A DNA stretch of 64,000 bases from Impatiens glandulifera (lineage: Eukaryota > Streptophyta > Magnoliopsida > Ericales > Balsaminaceae): contig NC_061868.1 of NCBI RefSeq assembly GCF_907164915.1, positions 44,887,689 through 44,951,688 of the forward strand. The letters run 5' to 3'. The notes under the pieces are model-generated. The model saw only the letters and a program-made list of their open reading frames with translations. It had not been told where the DNA came from and searched no databases. The translations under genes were made by a program, and so were the position numbers. Numbering within the stretch: position 1 is the stretch's first letter; each line of letters starts with the position of its first letter. Below, piece after piece: positions 39,081 to 52,229 of the stretch.

Positions 39081-42067
39081 TCACTGCCCACATTTTTCTC
39101 TCCAAGCTTTCATCTCATTTGAGGTCACTTCTGCTAGATTCAGGTTTGCAGTCAAATACTCAATATACATTAGTACAAATACACCACAATCTCCACTCTT
39201 AGTTGCTTTGGGAACTTCTGACTCTGGAAGTCTTTTGTATGGCAAAACGGAATCAGGGTTGAGCAGAGGAAATCTTTGTTTATCTTCAAGAGGCAATGCC
39301 TTGTCAAATATAACCGGAATCATTTCGCACATTGGTAGCACAAACTCATCAAGATTAGCATAACATCCAGGATCGCAGTCATATACGTCTACGCGCCATT
39401 GCTGTAGACGGACAACACAAAGTATTCAGTGGACGTCTTTGATGTTCAAAGGAATATATATATCATCGCATACTTTCCAACTATTCCTAAAGTTGTTTTC
39501 ATTGCCCAAGAACTATTCGAAAAAGTTTTCAATGTCAAACTCAATACGACTTTTCTTAAACTCAGGGTAATCAGCAGTGAACCTGGTGTGGAGCCAACAA
39601 TCTCCAATAAAGAAGTTCTTCTTATATGTCTTTGGATATACCCAAGATCTTCTTCTCAGAATGAAGCAACCTGCATCAATTTCCTACACGAGAGAAAAAC
39701 ATTTAAAATACAATCTGCAAATCTAAAATTATTCTAACATGAATATTACTTACATCATCAGTCAGCCAGGTGAACCTTTTTAGCAATCGGCGAAATAATG
39801 CCTTATCACCTAACGTAGTATGGAGCTCAATTTTTGTGTTGTCAGTTTTTGGATTTTTAAGCCATGTTTGCAATTGATGAAGAAGTTGATCGTCATATTT
39901 TAGAAGTGGATTGACGGTGATAGGATCTTTTAACTTGGGCTATTTCAGATTGGGGTCGGTGAAATCTGGATCATTCTTCGGCCTCCTATTCCTTCTCGTG
40001 ACCAATATGACTTTCTTAGGAAGAGGAGGAGGAGTATTCACTATTTTCAGTTCATCTTCATCATTTTCGTCTTTCTTCTTCCCCACCTTCTTCCCCACCT
40101 TCTTCTGAAAAGTCTTTTGTATAGACTTTCTCTTCACTTCTTCTTTCTTCTCCCCTTCTTTTCCAATCTCCACTTCTTCTTTCTTCTCCCCTTCTTCTTC
40201 AATCTCCCCTTCTTCAATCTCCACTTCTTATTTCTTCTCCCCTTCTTCAATCTCCACTTCTTCATTCTCATTCTCAACAACTGCCTCTTGAAGAACATTC
40301 TCTATCGGCGGATCCTCAACAAAATTCTCATTCTCGACAACAGCCTCATGAATAACGTTCTCTATCGGCGGATCCTCAACATTCTCATTCTCAATCTTCT
40401 TCTGCTCCAATTCAACATTGTCTTGCAAAATGGCTCCATTATTAACCTTCTCATTCTCCTTTTGCTCCTCTTCTTCATCGAGAATGTCATTCAGACCAAT
40501 GGCATTCTCCTCTTCTTCGTCACGAATGTCATTCTGCTTTTCTTCCTCTTCTTCGTCACGAATGTCATTCAGACCGATGTCATTCTCCTTCTGCTCCTGC
40601 TACAAAAGTGAAAAGAATTTAAATTCAGGATGCGTCAAGCAGCTGCGTCAAGCAGCGGCGTCAAGACATAAAGTAGTAAAAAACAGAAAGCTCTAACAGA
40701 ATTACCTGGTTGGTGACATGGCTGGCGAACTGGTTGCTTAGACTGAGAATCATCTTTTCAAACCTCATAAAGTAGTTTTGTTGATTCAATTTGATGTCTC
40801 TTATGTCTCTCTTGATCTCTTCGACATATTTCTTTATCTTTTCGACATCCTTCTTTATCACTTCGGCATCCTTTATCTGAACATGAGATGCCGGTGCCGG
40901 TTCACGTGCAGGTGATGATGGAGGTGTTGAAGTTGCGGATGGGGGACTCATGTTACGCAGGCTACGACGTTTGATGGCTGCTTTGCTCGGGGGGGATATA
41001 TCATCATATTCAACATTCCTCTTCCTCTTGGAAGGTTGGACAGTAGTAGGTTCTTCATCAACATCTTCATCATCATCATCTTCATCAACATCTTCATCAG
41101 CCTTTCTCTTTTTTCCCCCATCAGTAACTCCCTCAAACAAATCATCGAATGAATTGTTAATGTGTTCAAAATCCTCCCCACTGTACAAACTCGTCTCCTC
41201 GGAGGACTCTTCCATCTTAGAAAACACAGCGCTATTAAAGGCAGATTGTACCTCCTGAAATGTATTCTTCCTTTTGGATTGATACAACAGTATCCTTGGG
41301 CGAAAAGGGCCATCAACGTCTTTCCTTGTGGCGAATTTAGGGACCAAGTTTTGAATGATCTCATAGCTCCACACTTGTAGTGCTAGTACAAACCCATACA
41401 CGTTATAAGCAAAAGAATTAGTAACTCCACTCCCTTTCCTGGACATATATACGGACCTGTGGTGTTTCATGTCCTGGTCAAGGCCCCTCATGGTGAATCT
41501 AAAGGACACCTTCCCCCATGGAAATCGGAGGAAATCTTCAACATCTTCAACCATATGGATGATTTTGAGATTTAAAAGCCGTTTTGGGTCATATGAGAAG
41601 AGGTACTGGTTAATCAAGCAGATCAGCCCGATCTTCCATGCGTCTTCCTTATCGGTGCATTTCATGAAAATAGATTCCAAATCCATCATTCGAATTGACG
41701 TATTCTTTTTGAAATATTTTATCAGCAAGGGTGGACAACCTCGGCATTCATCTTTGTATATAGGCAATCTGTCGAAGTTGAGGCCTGTAATCAATGCGTA
41801 CTCTTTCAGACCAAAAGTATATTCCTCCCCATTAAAGTTGAAAATCATCCTATTCAAATTGGCCTTCACCTTTCGAACCAGCAACTGATGTAAAATGGTC
41901 CCTGAGAACAACAAGTTTTGGACTCCTCTCAATAAATACTGAAATTGGGAATTTAGAGCCCTCTCCATAAGACCCAGCGCTTCAAACCTATCAGATACTT
42001 TTTTCAAGGCTAGGACAGATTTCAATGAAATCCTATCAGGAAAATCATAAACCGTGAAGTCTGCCAT
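39081..42067 (-). pseudogene. DUF1985-Ulp1 (C48) protease gene of a MULE, pseudogene
   Basis: Three exons (42067-40706, 40599-39754, 39683-39081) join in phase to about 936 codons. Exon 1 is open (454 codons) and holds a DUF1985/PMD-like domain (about residues 85-225, with EYTFGLKEYALITGL), a Lys/Asp-rich linker and a coiled-coil-like segment. Exon 2 is Glu/Lys-rich. Exon 3 is the Ulp1/SENP catalytic region with His (DVH), Asp (VDVYDCD) and Cys (SGDCGVF) all visible. Four in-frame stops break it: TAA 40230-40228, TAA 39942-39940, TAG 39515-39513 and TGA 39428-39426; the last replaces the Trp that normally follows the catalytic His. Otherwise frame and splice sites are intact, so decay is recent. 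Such genes spread with MULEs; their role is unknown. Confidence 0.85.
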
Positions 42068-42239
42068 CTACAAAAGGGAAAACAAAAACAACAATGTTTG
42101 TGAAAACCTTTCACAACAAATATAAACAAACGAGAAGAAAAGCAACCGTCAAAATAGCTAGAAACAACTGTCAGATGCGTGACGCAGCTGTTTGACGCAG
42201 CTGCTTGACGCAACCGCAAGACGCAACCCAACCCATAAA

Positions 42240-42530
42240 CCGTGCATGAACCATTTGAAATCAAGAAGCATCCTACCCTAATCTCTAACATAAAACATGC
42301 ATGAACCGTTTGAAAGCAGGAAGCAACCTACCCTAAAACCCTAACATAAAACATGCATGAACTATTTGAAAGCAAGAAGCAACCCTAAAACCCTAACATA
42401 AAACATTCATGAACCATTTGCAAGCATGAAGCAACCCTAAACCCTAACATAAACCATGAATGAATCATTTGCAAACAAGAAGCAACCAACCCTAAAACCT
42501 AACATGAACATAAATCAATGAATGAACGAA
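42240..42530. repeat. Minisatellite, about 58-bp unit, about 5 copies
   Basis: Degenerate direct repeats of the form ACCCTAACATAAAACATGCA followed by TGAACC.TTTGAAAGCAAGAA and GCAACC. It sits between the Ulp1 pseudogene ATG and the right part of the MULE. The ACCCTAA core is telomere-like by chance or origin. Confidence 0.85.
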
Positions 42531-42690
42531 CCATAACATAAACCAACATAACTAAAACTAACCTCATGAAGTCAATGAAGACGAGCAGGAAGAGACGTCA
42601 AGGCAGGTGCGTCGTCGGGTGCGAGAGAGAGAGAGAGCATGAATAGTGGTCGAGGCTTATTTGGGTTTTTATATAAAATAAAAATAAATG

Positions 42691-42780
42691 TGACGCATCG
42701 TATCCTACTTGACGCATCGGAGTTGACGCATCCATCTTGACGCATCCATCTTGACGCATCCTACGTGACGCATCCTACCA
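42691..42780. repeat. Cluster of TGACGCATC repeats
   Basis: Seven TGACGCATC-like words in 90 bp, spaced 11-18 bp apart. Related clusters, in both orientations and as palindromes (TGCGTCACGCA, TGACGCA), lie at about 38318-38332, 38629-38684, 40629-40669, 42175-42230 and 43160-43200 within the same element, and at 43628-43662 in the neighbouring element. Confidence 0.85.
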
Positions 42781-42894
42781 AACAAACAACCTGCATTCAA
42801 CGAATCAGCGAATCAATGAGGAACGTTCTGTAAAGGAAATATACACGAACTGAATAGGAAATCGAAACAAACAATAACGAAATAAACACAAAAT

Positions 42895-42990
42895 ATAGTG
42901 GAATGGTCGAATGAAATGTCAATTTGTTCGAAATCCTCAGCGCTGTGCAAACTCGTCTCCATTGGATGTTCTTCGAAGCTATAGGCCGTT
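42895..42990 (-). pseudogene. Diverged duplicate of part of the Ulp1 gene exon 1
   Basis: The minus-strand frame reads METSLHSAEDFEQIDISFD, matching EETSLYSGEDFEHINNSFD at about 41150-41215 in exon 1 of the Ulp1 pseudogene; the nucleotides match too (GTGCAAACTCGTCTCC versus GTACAAACTCGTCTCC). It is a short fragment without the rest of the gene. Confidence 0.6.
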
Positions 42991-43397
42991 GAATATGGTG
43001 CCATGGTCGACGGTGCCACTTCGATTCGTTCTTCATCGCTGAAAAAGAAGAGAAAATCTTCTCCGCCACCATTAGGGTTTCACGGCGGAGCGGAGAAGAC
43101 GGGGAAGAAAGGGGCTGGATGAGAGAGAAAATGAAACGAATTAAGTCTTTATAGGGTTCAGGGTGCGTCACGCATCTGGAGGGTGCGTGACGCATGGGTA
43201 TAATGGTCATTAAAATATTTGGGGGTCACCAGCGCTATAAAAAATAGGGAGCCGCACCATCGGCTATTTGGCCCTATTTTGGGGTCATTTCCTCAAATTT
43301 CCCTCTTGTTTGTAGTACAAAATGAAAATGGTTATTAATTTAATTTTATGCATTTCATTTAAAAAAAATAAAAATATGTGACAACAATGTTTTAATA

Positions 43398-43759
43398 GGG
43401 AAATTTGATGAAATTACCCTAATAAAGCCCTTATTTGAGGAAATTATCAACACTCAATCAAATTTGAGGAAATATCCATTCTCCTGTGTTATGACGATAA
43501 TCCGACATAACTCTAATTAGTTAGAGTCTCACGACGGCACACTCGATGAATACAGAACCCTAATTCGTTGAAGTCTCACGATGGCGGTCGTGTCTCGTGA
43601 CGACACACTCGACGAATTAGGGTTCCGTCGCGTCCTGCGACGCAACGTTGCGTGACGCGAAGGGGTATTTCCGTCCGAAAGGTCATTTTTATAAGGTTTA
43701 TGGGGCGCTAGTCATTTCCCAAATAAAGACGTTATTATGGTCATTTCATCAAATTTCTC
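43398..43759. mobile_element. Small non-autonomous MULE-like element
   Basis: A 362-bp element with inverted ends: GGGAAATTTGATGAAATTAC on the left and GAGAAATTTGATGAAATGAC from the right reversed, similar to the ends of the 5.1-kb MULE 95 bp away. Flanks are near-duplicates (GTTTTAATA at 43389-43397, GTTTAATAA at 43760-43768). Internally it has inverted GACGACACACTCGA-type blocks and a GACGCAACGTTGCGT palindrome. Confidence 0.65.
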
Positions 43760-43768
43760 GTTTAATAA

Positions 43769-44761
43769 GCATATAGTATCGCAAACACAATTAGTCATTT
43801 AACTAAAGGGTTTGAACTCAGCACCTCTCAAACAAGTTGGGGATATTCACTTTTTTATTACTGTTAGGCTAAAAATGGGTTCACAATCATATAAAATATT
43901 ATATTTTTTTTAGAATTAAATGAGAACTAGTTGACATCTCACCGATCATATCAAAATGTTTTCAGATGAAATTAAATTCGTGACTTTTTAATATAAAATA
44001 CTACGCTTGTTACGCTGTTATATGAAAAATGAGCAAACTTTCTGACTAGATGAAATGGTCCAAATAGAAAATGACTTGTCAAATCAAAGGGTTGGTTATA
44101 GTTTAAACAGCTAAATGCACTAACCAATCTTCATTCTAATTTTAAAACTATTAGCACAAAATATACCATAGTTGGTTAGACAAGTATCAAATTTTTAAAC
44201 GATTTGGAAAGTTAGTTGATCGGCCCTATTTAACTTATTTAACTTATGAGTTAACTGATTTGTTAATTTGACTATTTTGTCCCAATAATGGGAATGATTC
44301 CATAAAAAAGAAAATACAGCTAACTAGAGCATTACTAAACAACTTATATATATATATATATATAATTGAAATAAAGCTAAAAAAATTAACCATTTTGATT
44401 ATTTAGATATTATTTATAAATTAATTTTGAATTTGTAACTCTTTTTTAATTAATAAAATTAACTCTATTATCGAAAACAAAATACATAAAAAATTTGTTC
44501 CCTAATAAACAATCATAAATATTAAAAAAAATTAAAAAAGATATTTTCATTAAACTAATTTACATATAATTTATTATTATTATTATTATATATTTTTCTT
44601 AAAATATATTGTGTTGTATATTTATTTAGCAATATCTTTACCACACTAATAAAACTGCATGACTAGTTTACAACCAACAATGAGATAGAAATGTTAGTCT
44701 TAGATTTCTCAAAGAAATGTTAGTCTTAGATTTCTCAAACCGATGTTAGTGTAGTTACTTA
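43769..44761. other. Intergenic, no gene
   Basis: AT-rich. Near 44687-44735 a 27-bp sequence (GAAATGTTAGTCTTAGATTT plus CTCAAA) is tandemly repeated twice. Confidence 0.55.
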
Positions 44762-45274
44762 TCTATATATATATATAATGATGCTTAATTTTAAAGTGTC
44801 CGGATTGCCGGGTCGAGAGCTGTGGTTAATTTAGATATATGTGAGAGTAAATTGATACTTGAGTCGGATTGGGGTTGACCCGCCCATAAACTTAAAACGG
44901 CTAAAAATAAAATTAAAAATGCTATAGGTATGGTTCGATCTTGCAACCTAACAAAACAAGTACAACATTTTAACCAACTAAACTAATAACACTTCAAATT
45001 TTTAATTCAACCCAAAATTTGATAAACGCGTGACATTTTAACAATAAAAGTTTAACTTTTTAACTAACTAATCTATATATATATATAATGATGCTTAATT
45101 TTTAAAGTGTCCGAATTGCCGGGTCGAGAGTTGTGGTTAATTTGGATATATGTGAAAATAAATGGATACTTGGGTCGGATTGTGGGTTGACCCGCCCATA
45201 AAAATTTTACCGTGATATTTTTTTTTACGATTTTTTATATTATTACTCGTACAAATGCACGGGATACATGCTAG
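44762..45274 (+). mobile_element. Non-autonomous Helitron (copy 2)
   Basis: A 513-bp relative of the element at 22129: 5' TC preceded by A, 3' CTAG (45271-45274) followed by T, near-palindrome CTCGTACAAATGCACGGG just inside. It has one full internal unit (from 44764) and the terminal partial unit (from about 45073), so it lacks one unit compared with copy 1. Confidence 0.85.
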
Positions 45275-47107
45275 TTTTGTATAAGTCAACTTAACGAAAT
45301 AATCCACAGAAAAATTACAATTTTTTTATAGAATCAATTTAAGCACCTTATTCTATTTTATACATCTATCAGCTTAAAAGAAAATTTGAAATAAAAAAAT
45401 TTCATTTTATATACAGTAATGGCATTTCTATACTTTTAATAATAATACATTATTCAATATATTTTTTAAAATATTTTCATCACTTCTATGTTTGAACTAA
45501 AAGAGTAAAAGACTATAGTATTTCTTTCATTTCAATTAGGGTAAACACAAATTACAAATGAATCATAATAGAAAAAGTAAGTTTTTCACATTTAAATCAT
45601 TGTCCAAAACATCATTATTTTTTATCTCCTCTTTTCATAAAAATGTCTTTATCAAGCCTATTTCACTTCCCACTAGTTTTCATTGTGTTGCCTAAAACTT
45701 ATGGCACACATTTATTGAACTTATCCGCATATTTTCTTTTCTTTTGTAAGTTTTGCATTCACACTTACCATCTTTTATATAAACTTCATCCATCCAAAAT
45801 TTACATACACAAAACCATGTCAGACAGATCTTTCCTACCACCGGTTCCAATCGGGGTTTGAAACAAAACACATCCTCGGAGGATAGATGGGACGATTCAG
45901 GTGAGATTTAATATAGATCTAACTTTCGATTCACTCATGGGGATAATTGTACCTTTTATTATAGTTATTATTAATTTTTATAAACTTGAGTTTATTCTTG
46001 ATATAAGTAAACAAATTCATGTAAGATCTACATATGAATTGTAATGAGTTGAAATTACAAATAAATAATTATTATCAACCAAATATGTATATATCAAATA
46101 TTTTAAAATTAATAATATTAATTGTTTAATGTCATCTGCACTTTAAATAATATTACAAACCTAAATGAACAAATAAAATAATAAGATATTGTATTTCTAA
46201 ACCTTGTTTAACAAGTTTATTATAGTTAATTTGATTGTTAACTGTATTATTTAATTTTGATATTAATTAATTAGATTAATTAACTTTTATTCCAAAATTA
46301 TGTTATTATAAGTATATGAACATAGTTATACCATATATAATAGTCTATAACTCATTTTGCAATCGAAACAATGTAAATATCTATTCACTTTAAAATCTCC
46401 AACTACAAATTTTATTAAATCAATTGATTTATTGACTAAAGTTACTTTCAAACCTATTACATTTTATTTTTATAATATAACAAGATATATCCATGTTTGG
46501 TTAAATCAATTGATTTATTGACTAAAGTTACTTTCAAACCTATTACATTTTATTTTTATAATATAACAAGATATATCCATGTTTGGTTGATGTCATAGTC
46601 TCCACTTCAATAAATTATAATGTACATCTAAATTACTTTCAAAAGTATTCCATTTTTTCAATAAACTATAATACATACTTAAATTATTTTCAAACCTATT
46701 TAATTTTCTTTAACATGATAATATAAATGGAATTAAAAACGATGAAGAAACAGGCGACAGCTAGATGATGTTGACGAAATATCAAATATATAGATGTAAA
46801 TTGTTTTAATATTAAGATTATTTATATGAAATATTCTTAAAAAAAATAAAATTGCAGTTGGTGGTTGGCTTTTCCTTGGACACGTTTTATCAGTTTGTTC
46901 CACCTAATTTATACAACATAAATATCTGGATTGGAATCAAAATTGAGCAAATAAACATTCAATCTTGCCGGTTTATTCTCCTCTATTAGTAGTACACATG
47001 CATTACTTGTCCAAAATACTAATTAGTAAGTAACAATCAATAATAATAATAGTAAATATGAAATGTGAACAAACTTTAGTAAACAACAAACACAACACAA
47101 TCCAAGC
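45275..47107. other. Intergenic, no gene recognised
   Basis: AT-rich. The frame at 45643-45861 (72 codons) has no recognisable domain or splice context. The last part is presumably 3' untranslated region of the DAHP synthase gene. It contains the tandem duplication at 46415. Confidence 0.5.
46415..46586. repeat. Exact 86-bp tandem duplication
   Basis: Two adjacent copies (46415-46500 and 46501-46586) appear identical, each starting TTAAATCAATTGATTTATTG and ending ATCCATGTTTGG. Identity implies a very recent event or an assembly effect. Confidence 0.9.
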
Positions 47108-49125
<2,018 letters not shown>

Positions 49126-49486
49126 TGTTGTGAGTTGAATTGGAAGCTGGTAGCTGAAGAGCTTAAAGGAGAAAGGAGAGATTTTATAGAGAAGAGGGTT
49201 TTAGTAGGTGAGACTATAAGCGGTTCAAGGCCCTGTATGGTGGCTGTGGTAGGTGATTCTCATCAAGGGTATTTCCGTAATTATACTATAATAATATTTT
49301 TTTTATTGACCAAGTTATAAAATATAATTTAACAAAGATATATTTTTTTTTAAATAATGTTAGATACTTTGAATTATTTGTCACCTACCATTTTCATCAA
49401 TATATAACAGCTTGGAATTAATTGTGCTGTTTTATTTTTTTACATAGCTACTGAACAAGTTAAATATGTATTGAAAATAGTAATAT
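49126..49486. other. Upstream region of the DAHP synthase gene
   Basis: Leader and promoter of the leftward DAHP synthase gene. The plus-strand frame at 49042-49320 is mostly antisense to its first exon and not supported. Confidence 0.5.
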
Positions 49487-49958
49487 TTATATATATGATG
49501 CTTCATTTTCAAAGTGTCCGGATTGGTTCGAGAGTTGTGGTTAATTTGAATATATATGTGAGAGTAAATTGATATTTGGGTCGGATTGTGGAATGACCCG
49601 TCCATAAACTTAAAACGGTTAAAATTAAAATAAAAAATGTTATAGGTATATTTTAACTTGCAACCTAACAAAAATAAATACAACCTTTTAACGAACTAAA
49701 CTAATAAAACTTTATAATTTAAATTCAACATTAAATTTGATGAACGTGCGACGTTTTAACTATATAAGTTCAATTTTTAACTAAATAATTTATATATATA
49801 TATATAATATGGTCCTTAATTTTTAAAGTGTTCGGATTGTCGGGTTGAAAGTTATGGTTAATTTGAATATATATATGTGATAGTAATTAAAATGTTATCG
49901 CAATTTCTTTCTCGATTTTTTTATCATTATTCGCTGCAAATACATTACTACATATTAG
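49487..49958 (+). mobile_element. Decayed Helitron (copy 3)
   Basis: Related to the elements at 22129 and 44762: same TATATATGATGCTTCATTTT opening, AAAGTGTCCGGATTG, GAGAGTTGTGGTTAATTTG, and a second partial unit from about 49795. The terminal hairpin is lost (TTCGCTGCAAATACATT) and the 3' end reads TTAG instead of CTAG, so it is the oldest of the three. Confidence 0.7.
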
Positions 49959-51275
49959 TTTATATGGATTTAGGTATACTACCAATATTTGTAGATTTTT
50001 TAAATTTAAAGTTGTAAGTATACAAAGATATATAAAAAATCATAACTTTAAAATTAATTATATTTAGATTTTAGACACACTACAGAGATGGCGGCACTCA
50101 CCTACCACCTTCCATTATCATGCTCCATTCCTAACTAACCTTTCAAGAAAATAACTAAAGGGGTTTGAAAGCAAAATTATAACAACTAAATAATAAGTTA
50201 TTTTTATTAAATTTAATTGTTAATATTAATTGAATTAATAAGTTAATTTGTTTTGATAGTTTAATTTTCAGAGATATATATCTCTTTATTTTAATTTTTT
50301 CTATTACATGTCTTACCATTTCTGTTTTTTAGAATTTAAAGTCATTTTCTTATTTTTATTACTAATTAGTAAGTGTTATTCAAATACTTTATTCGATATT
50401 TTTGTTGAAACCTGATAATTGTGAATAATATATATTTTTTTAAGTTTGTTGAGTAGTAATTTTTTGGGTTAAACCATTATGTTGTATCGGATAAATTTTG
50501 ACTGGCAAAAAAAAAACTGTAACAAAAAAAAAGAATAAAAAATAAAATAAAAACATTGATACTTAACAACTCATCAATATCAACAACATTTCTACCTAAA
50601 ACTAACCCATAACTATTAATAAATCCTATATTCTACATATTAGTAAATGATCAACAAATTTCATTAATATAATTTTTTTTTGAATTATAATAAAATTTGT
50701 TCTACGTTAACTTAAAATAAATTAAAAAGACCACCTAACCTTATATACTACATTAATAAGTAATTATTTACAGTTTAACAAAAATCAAAGCTAGGTTTTT
50801 ATTATAAAAGTATAAAAGCACATGGTACCTTTGCTTGGCATATTCTATTAAGAAAAAAAAGTCAAAACTAACCCTCTAAATAGTAAATTCAATCCCCTAA
50901 TGTTAGAAATATTGAAAAGGACCTCTAGCTACTCATTTAGTGCTCATATATATACATATTTTAGTCATGTAGAGATTGAATGTTTCAGTAAATTATTATT
51001 ATTTTTTAAAATCATATATTTTAATTTGGTTGCATATATTTATGTTAAATGTACAGAAATATTCAACAGTATCATGCATGCCACGTTTCTAATGTCAAAT
51101 TTTAATGACAATATTATAATTCGTCATTATTTTATTACAAAAACACTTTAATTAAATAAACATATTAAAAATTACAACACTCTGTAATATATAATGGTTA
51201 AACAGACATAAAATATAATATAAGTATTCGATATATAGAACAGAAAATAATAAATATTATAATATTTATTCCGGG
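49959..51275. other. Intergenic, no gene recognised
   Basis: AT-rich spacer. The 83-codon frame at 50900-51151 is hydrophobic by composition and not supported. Confidence 0.55.
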
Positions 51276-52229
51276 TCACACCAGTGTCTTGCACTTCAGG
51301 GTATTCGGGTCCCAGATAGCAGGAATCAAATACTTGCGTCCCTTAACACCCAGCGCATTATAGCTCGCACCCGTTTTCTTATCCACCAATAGTTTTCCTG
51401 GATAACCCGGAAACGCACCCGACCCGAACAAACCAGCGCAAGCCGTCACAGCCTCCATTGGCATACTAGGTGAACCCTGAAAGTACCCTTTATCAAACGG
51501 GTTCGTTACCGCCCCGGCCAAGATCGTCGCCAGACTTATCACCATCCCGTCCACTCCGACGTCCCCATTTGGCGGCGTAAGCGGCGGCGTCTGAGGGCCC
51601 ACAGTCGGTTTATGAAACGGCCAGGCACACTCTCCAGGGCACTGAATTGTAGGGTTACCCACCCATCCGTAAGCAAACTCGAGTCGATGCCCGTGACGCC
51701 TCTTGACCCGACCGGACCCGTGAACACCACACCGGCTCATGCAGAACCCATCAACGAGCACGTCGGTTGATGTCAGAACAAGGTTGAACGAATTCAGATT
51801 CTTTCCGGGTCCGGGCGTTGCAAGTTTGGAGGCTAGAGAGGTTATATCCGAATCGGTGAGGGATTTTCCGACGGAATAGTTTTGGTCGGATATTTGGGAC
51901 CCGACAGAGATTTTAGACTGGCCGGTGTTGTAACTGGCGGTGGTGTTCCACCAGGAGGCGGCGGATGGCGGCGGGGGAATTGAATTATTTGTGGAGATGG
52001 AATTGAGGAAGTCTATGATGATGGATTTTTCAGAAGGGTTGAATTTGCCGTACCATAGAAGGTTAACTGTTATGTTTCCTTTGAGAAGATCGCCGCCATG
52101 GTATTTGAGAATGATGGGTTTGGGTTTAACAAGGAAGAGCATTCGGGCTGGATGGGAAGCAGAACAGGCCGAAAATAGAACAGAGAAAAGGAGGAGATGA
52201 ATTGACAGACAAGAAGAAGAAGATGCCAT
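51276..52229 (-). CDS. EXORDIUM-like (PHI-1 family) secreted protein
   Basis: Intronless, 317 aa from the ATG at 52229; the open frame extends upstream but without an ATG. EXORDIUM/EXL proteins are apoplastic proteins linked to brassinosteroid- and sugar-dependent cell expansion; their biochemistry is unknown. A signal peptide covers about residues 1-24 (LLLFSVLFSACSASHP). Family blocks follow: PIILKYHGGDLLKGNITVNL with WYGKF, WWNTTASY, VLTSTDVLVDGFC, CPGECAWPFHKP, NGDVGVDGMV, LAGAVTNPF, GAFPGYPGKLLVDKKTGASY, GRKYLIPAIWDP and a C-terminal CKTLV. Paired cysteines suggest disulphides. It has the length of intact family members. A second family fragment lies 2.7 kb upstream on the same strand (54944) but is of a different subtype. 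Confidence 0.92.
   Translation of the reverse strand: MASSSSCLSIHLLLFSVLFSACSASHPARMLFLVKPKPIILKYHGGDLLKGNITVNLLWYGKFNPSEKSIIIDFLNSISTNNSIPPPPSAASWWNTTASYNTGQSKISVGSQISDQNYSVGKSLTDSDITSLASKLATPGPGKNLNSFNLVLTSTDVLVDGFCMSRCGVHGSGRVKRRHGHRLEFAYGWVGNPTIQCPGECAWPFHKPTVGPQTPPLTPPNGDVGVDGMVISLATILAGAVTNPFDKGYFQGSPSMPMEAVTACAGLFGSGAFPGYPGKLLVDKKTGASYNALGVKGRKYLIPAIWDPNTLKCKTLV

Larger units (their letters stand above)
38193..43303. mobile_element. 5.1-kb Mutator-like element carrying a DUF1985-Ulp1 gene
   Basis: The ends are inverted repeats of about 90 bp or more: GGGAAATTTGAGCAAATGAC on the left and GGGAAATTTGAGGAAATGAC from the right when reversed, each leading into similar TATAGCG.TGGTGA blocks. 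The flanks are an imperfect 9-bp duplication (TCTTGTGCG at 38184-38192, TCTTGTTTG at 43304-43312; 7 of 9 match). Inside are a scrap of MULE transposase N-terminus (+, 38762) and a decayed Ulp1-type protease gene (-, 39081-42067). This is the composition described for Kaonashi/KI-type MULEs of plants. It also carries a minisatellite (42240) and clusters of TGACGCA. It is no longer autonomous. Confidence 0.85.

Noticed and set aside
40117..40611. 164-codon plus-strand frame rich in Leu, Phe, Asn
   Set aside because: It is the antisense of the Glu/Lys-rich second exon of the Ulp1 pseudogene.
42240..42530. Repeat array with regular units, considered as CRISPR or telomere
   Set aside because: Units are degenerate and contiguous without spacers in a plant genome; ACCCTAA occurs once per 58-bp unit, so it is a minisatellite.
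45643..45861. 72-codon plus-strand frame
   Set aside because: No domain, no splice context and AT-driven hydrophobic composition; could not be supported as a gene.
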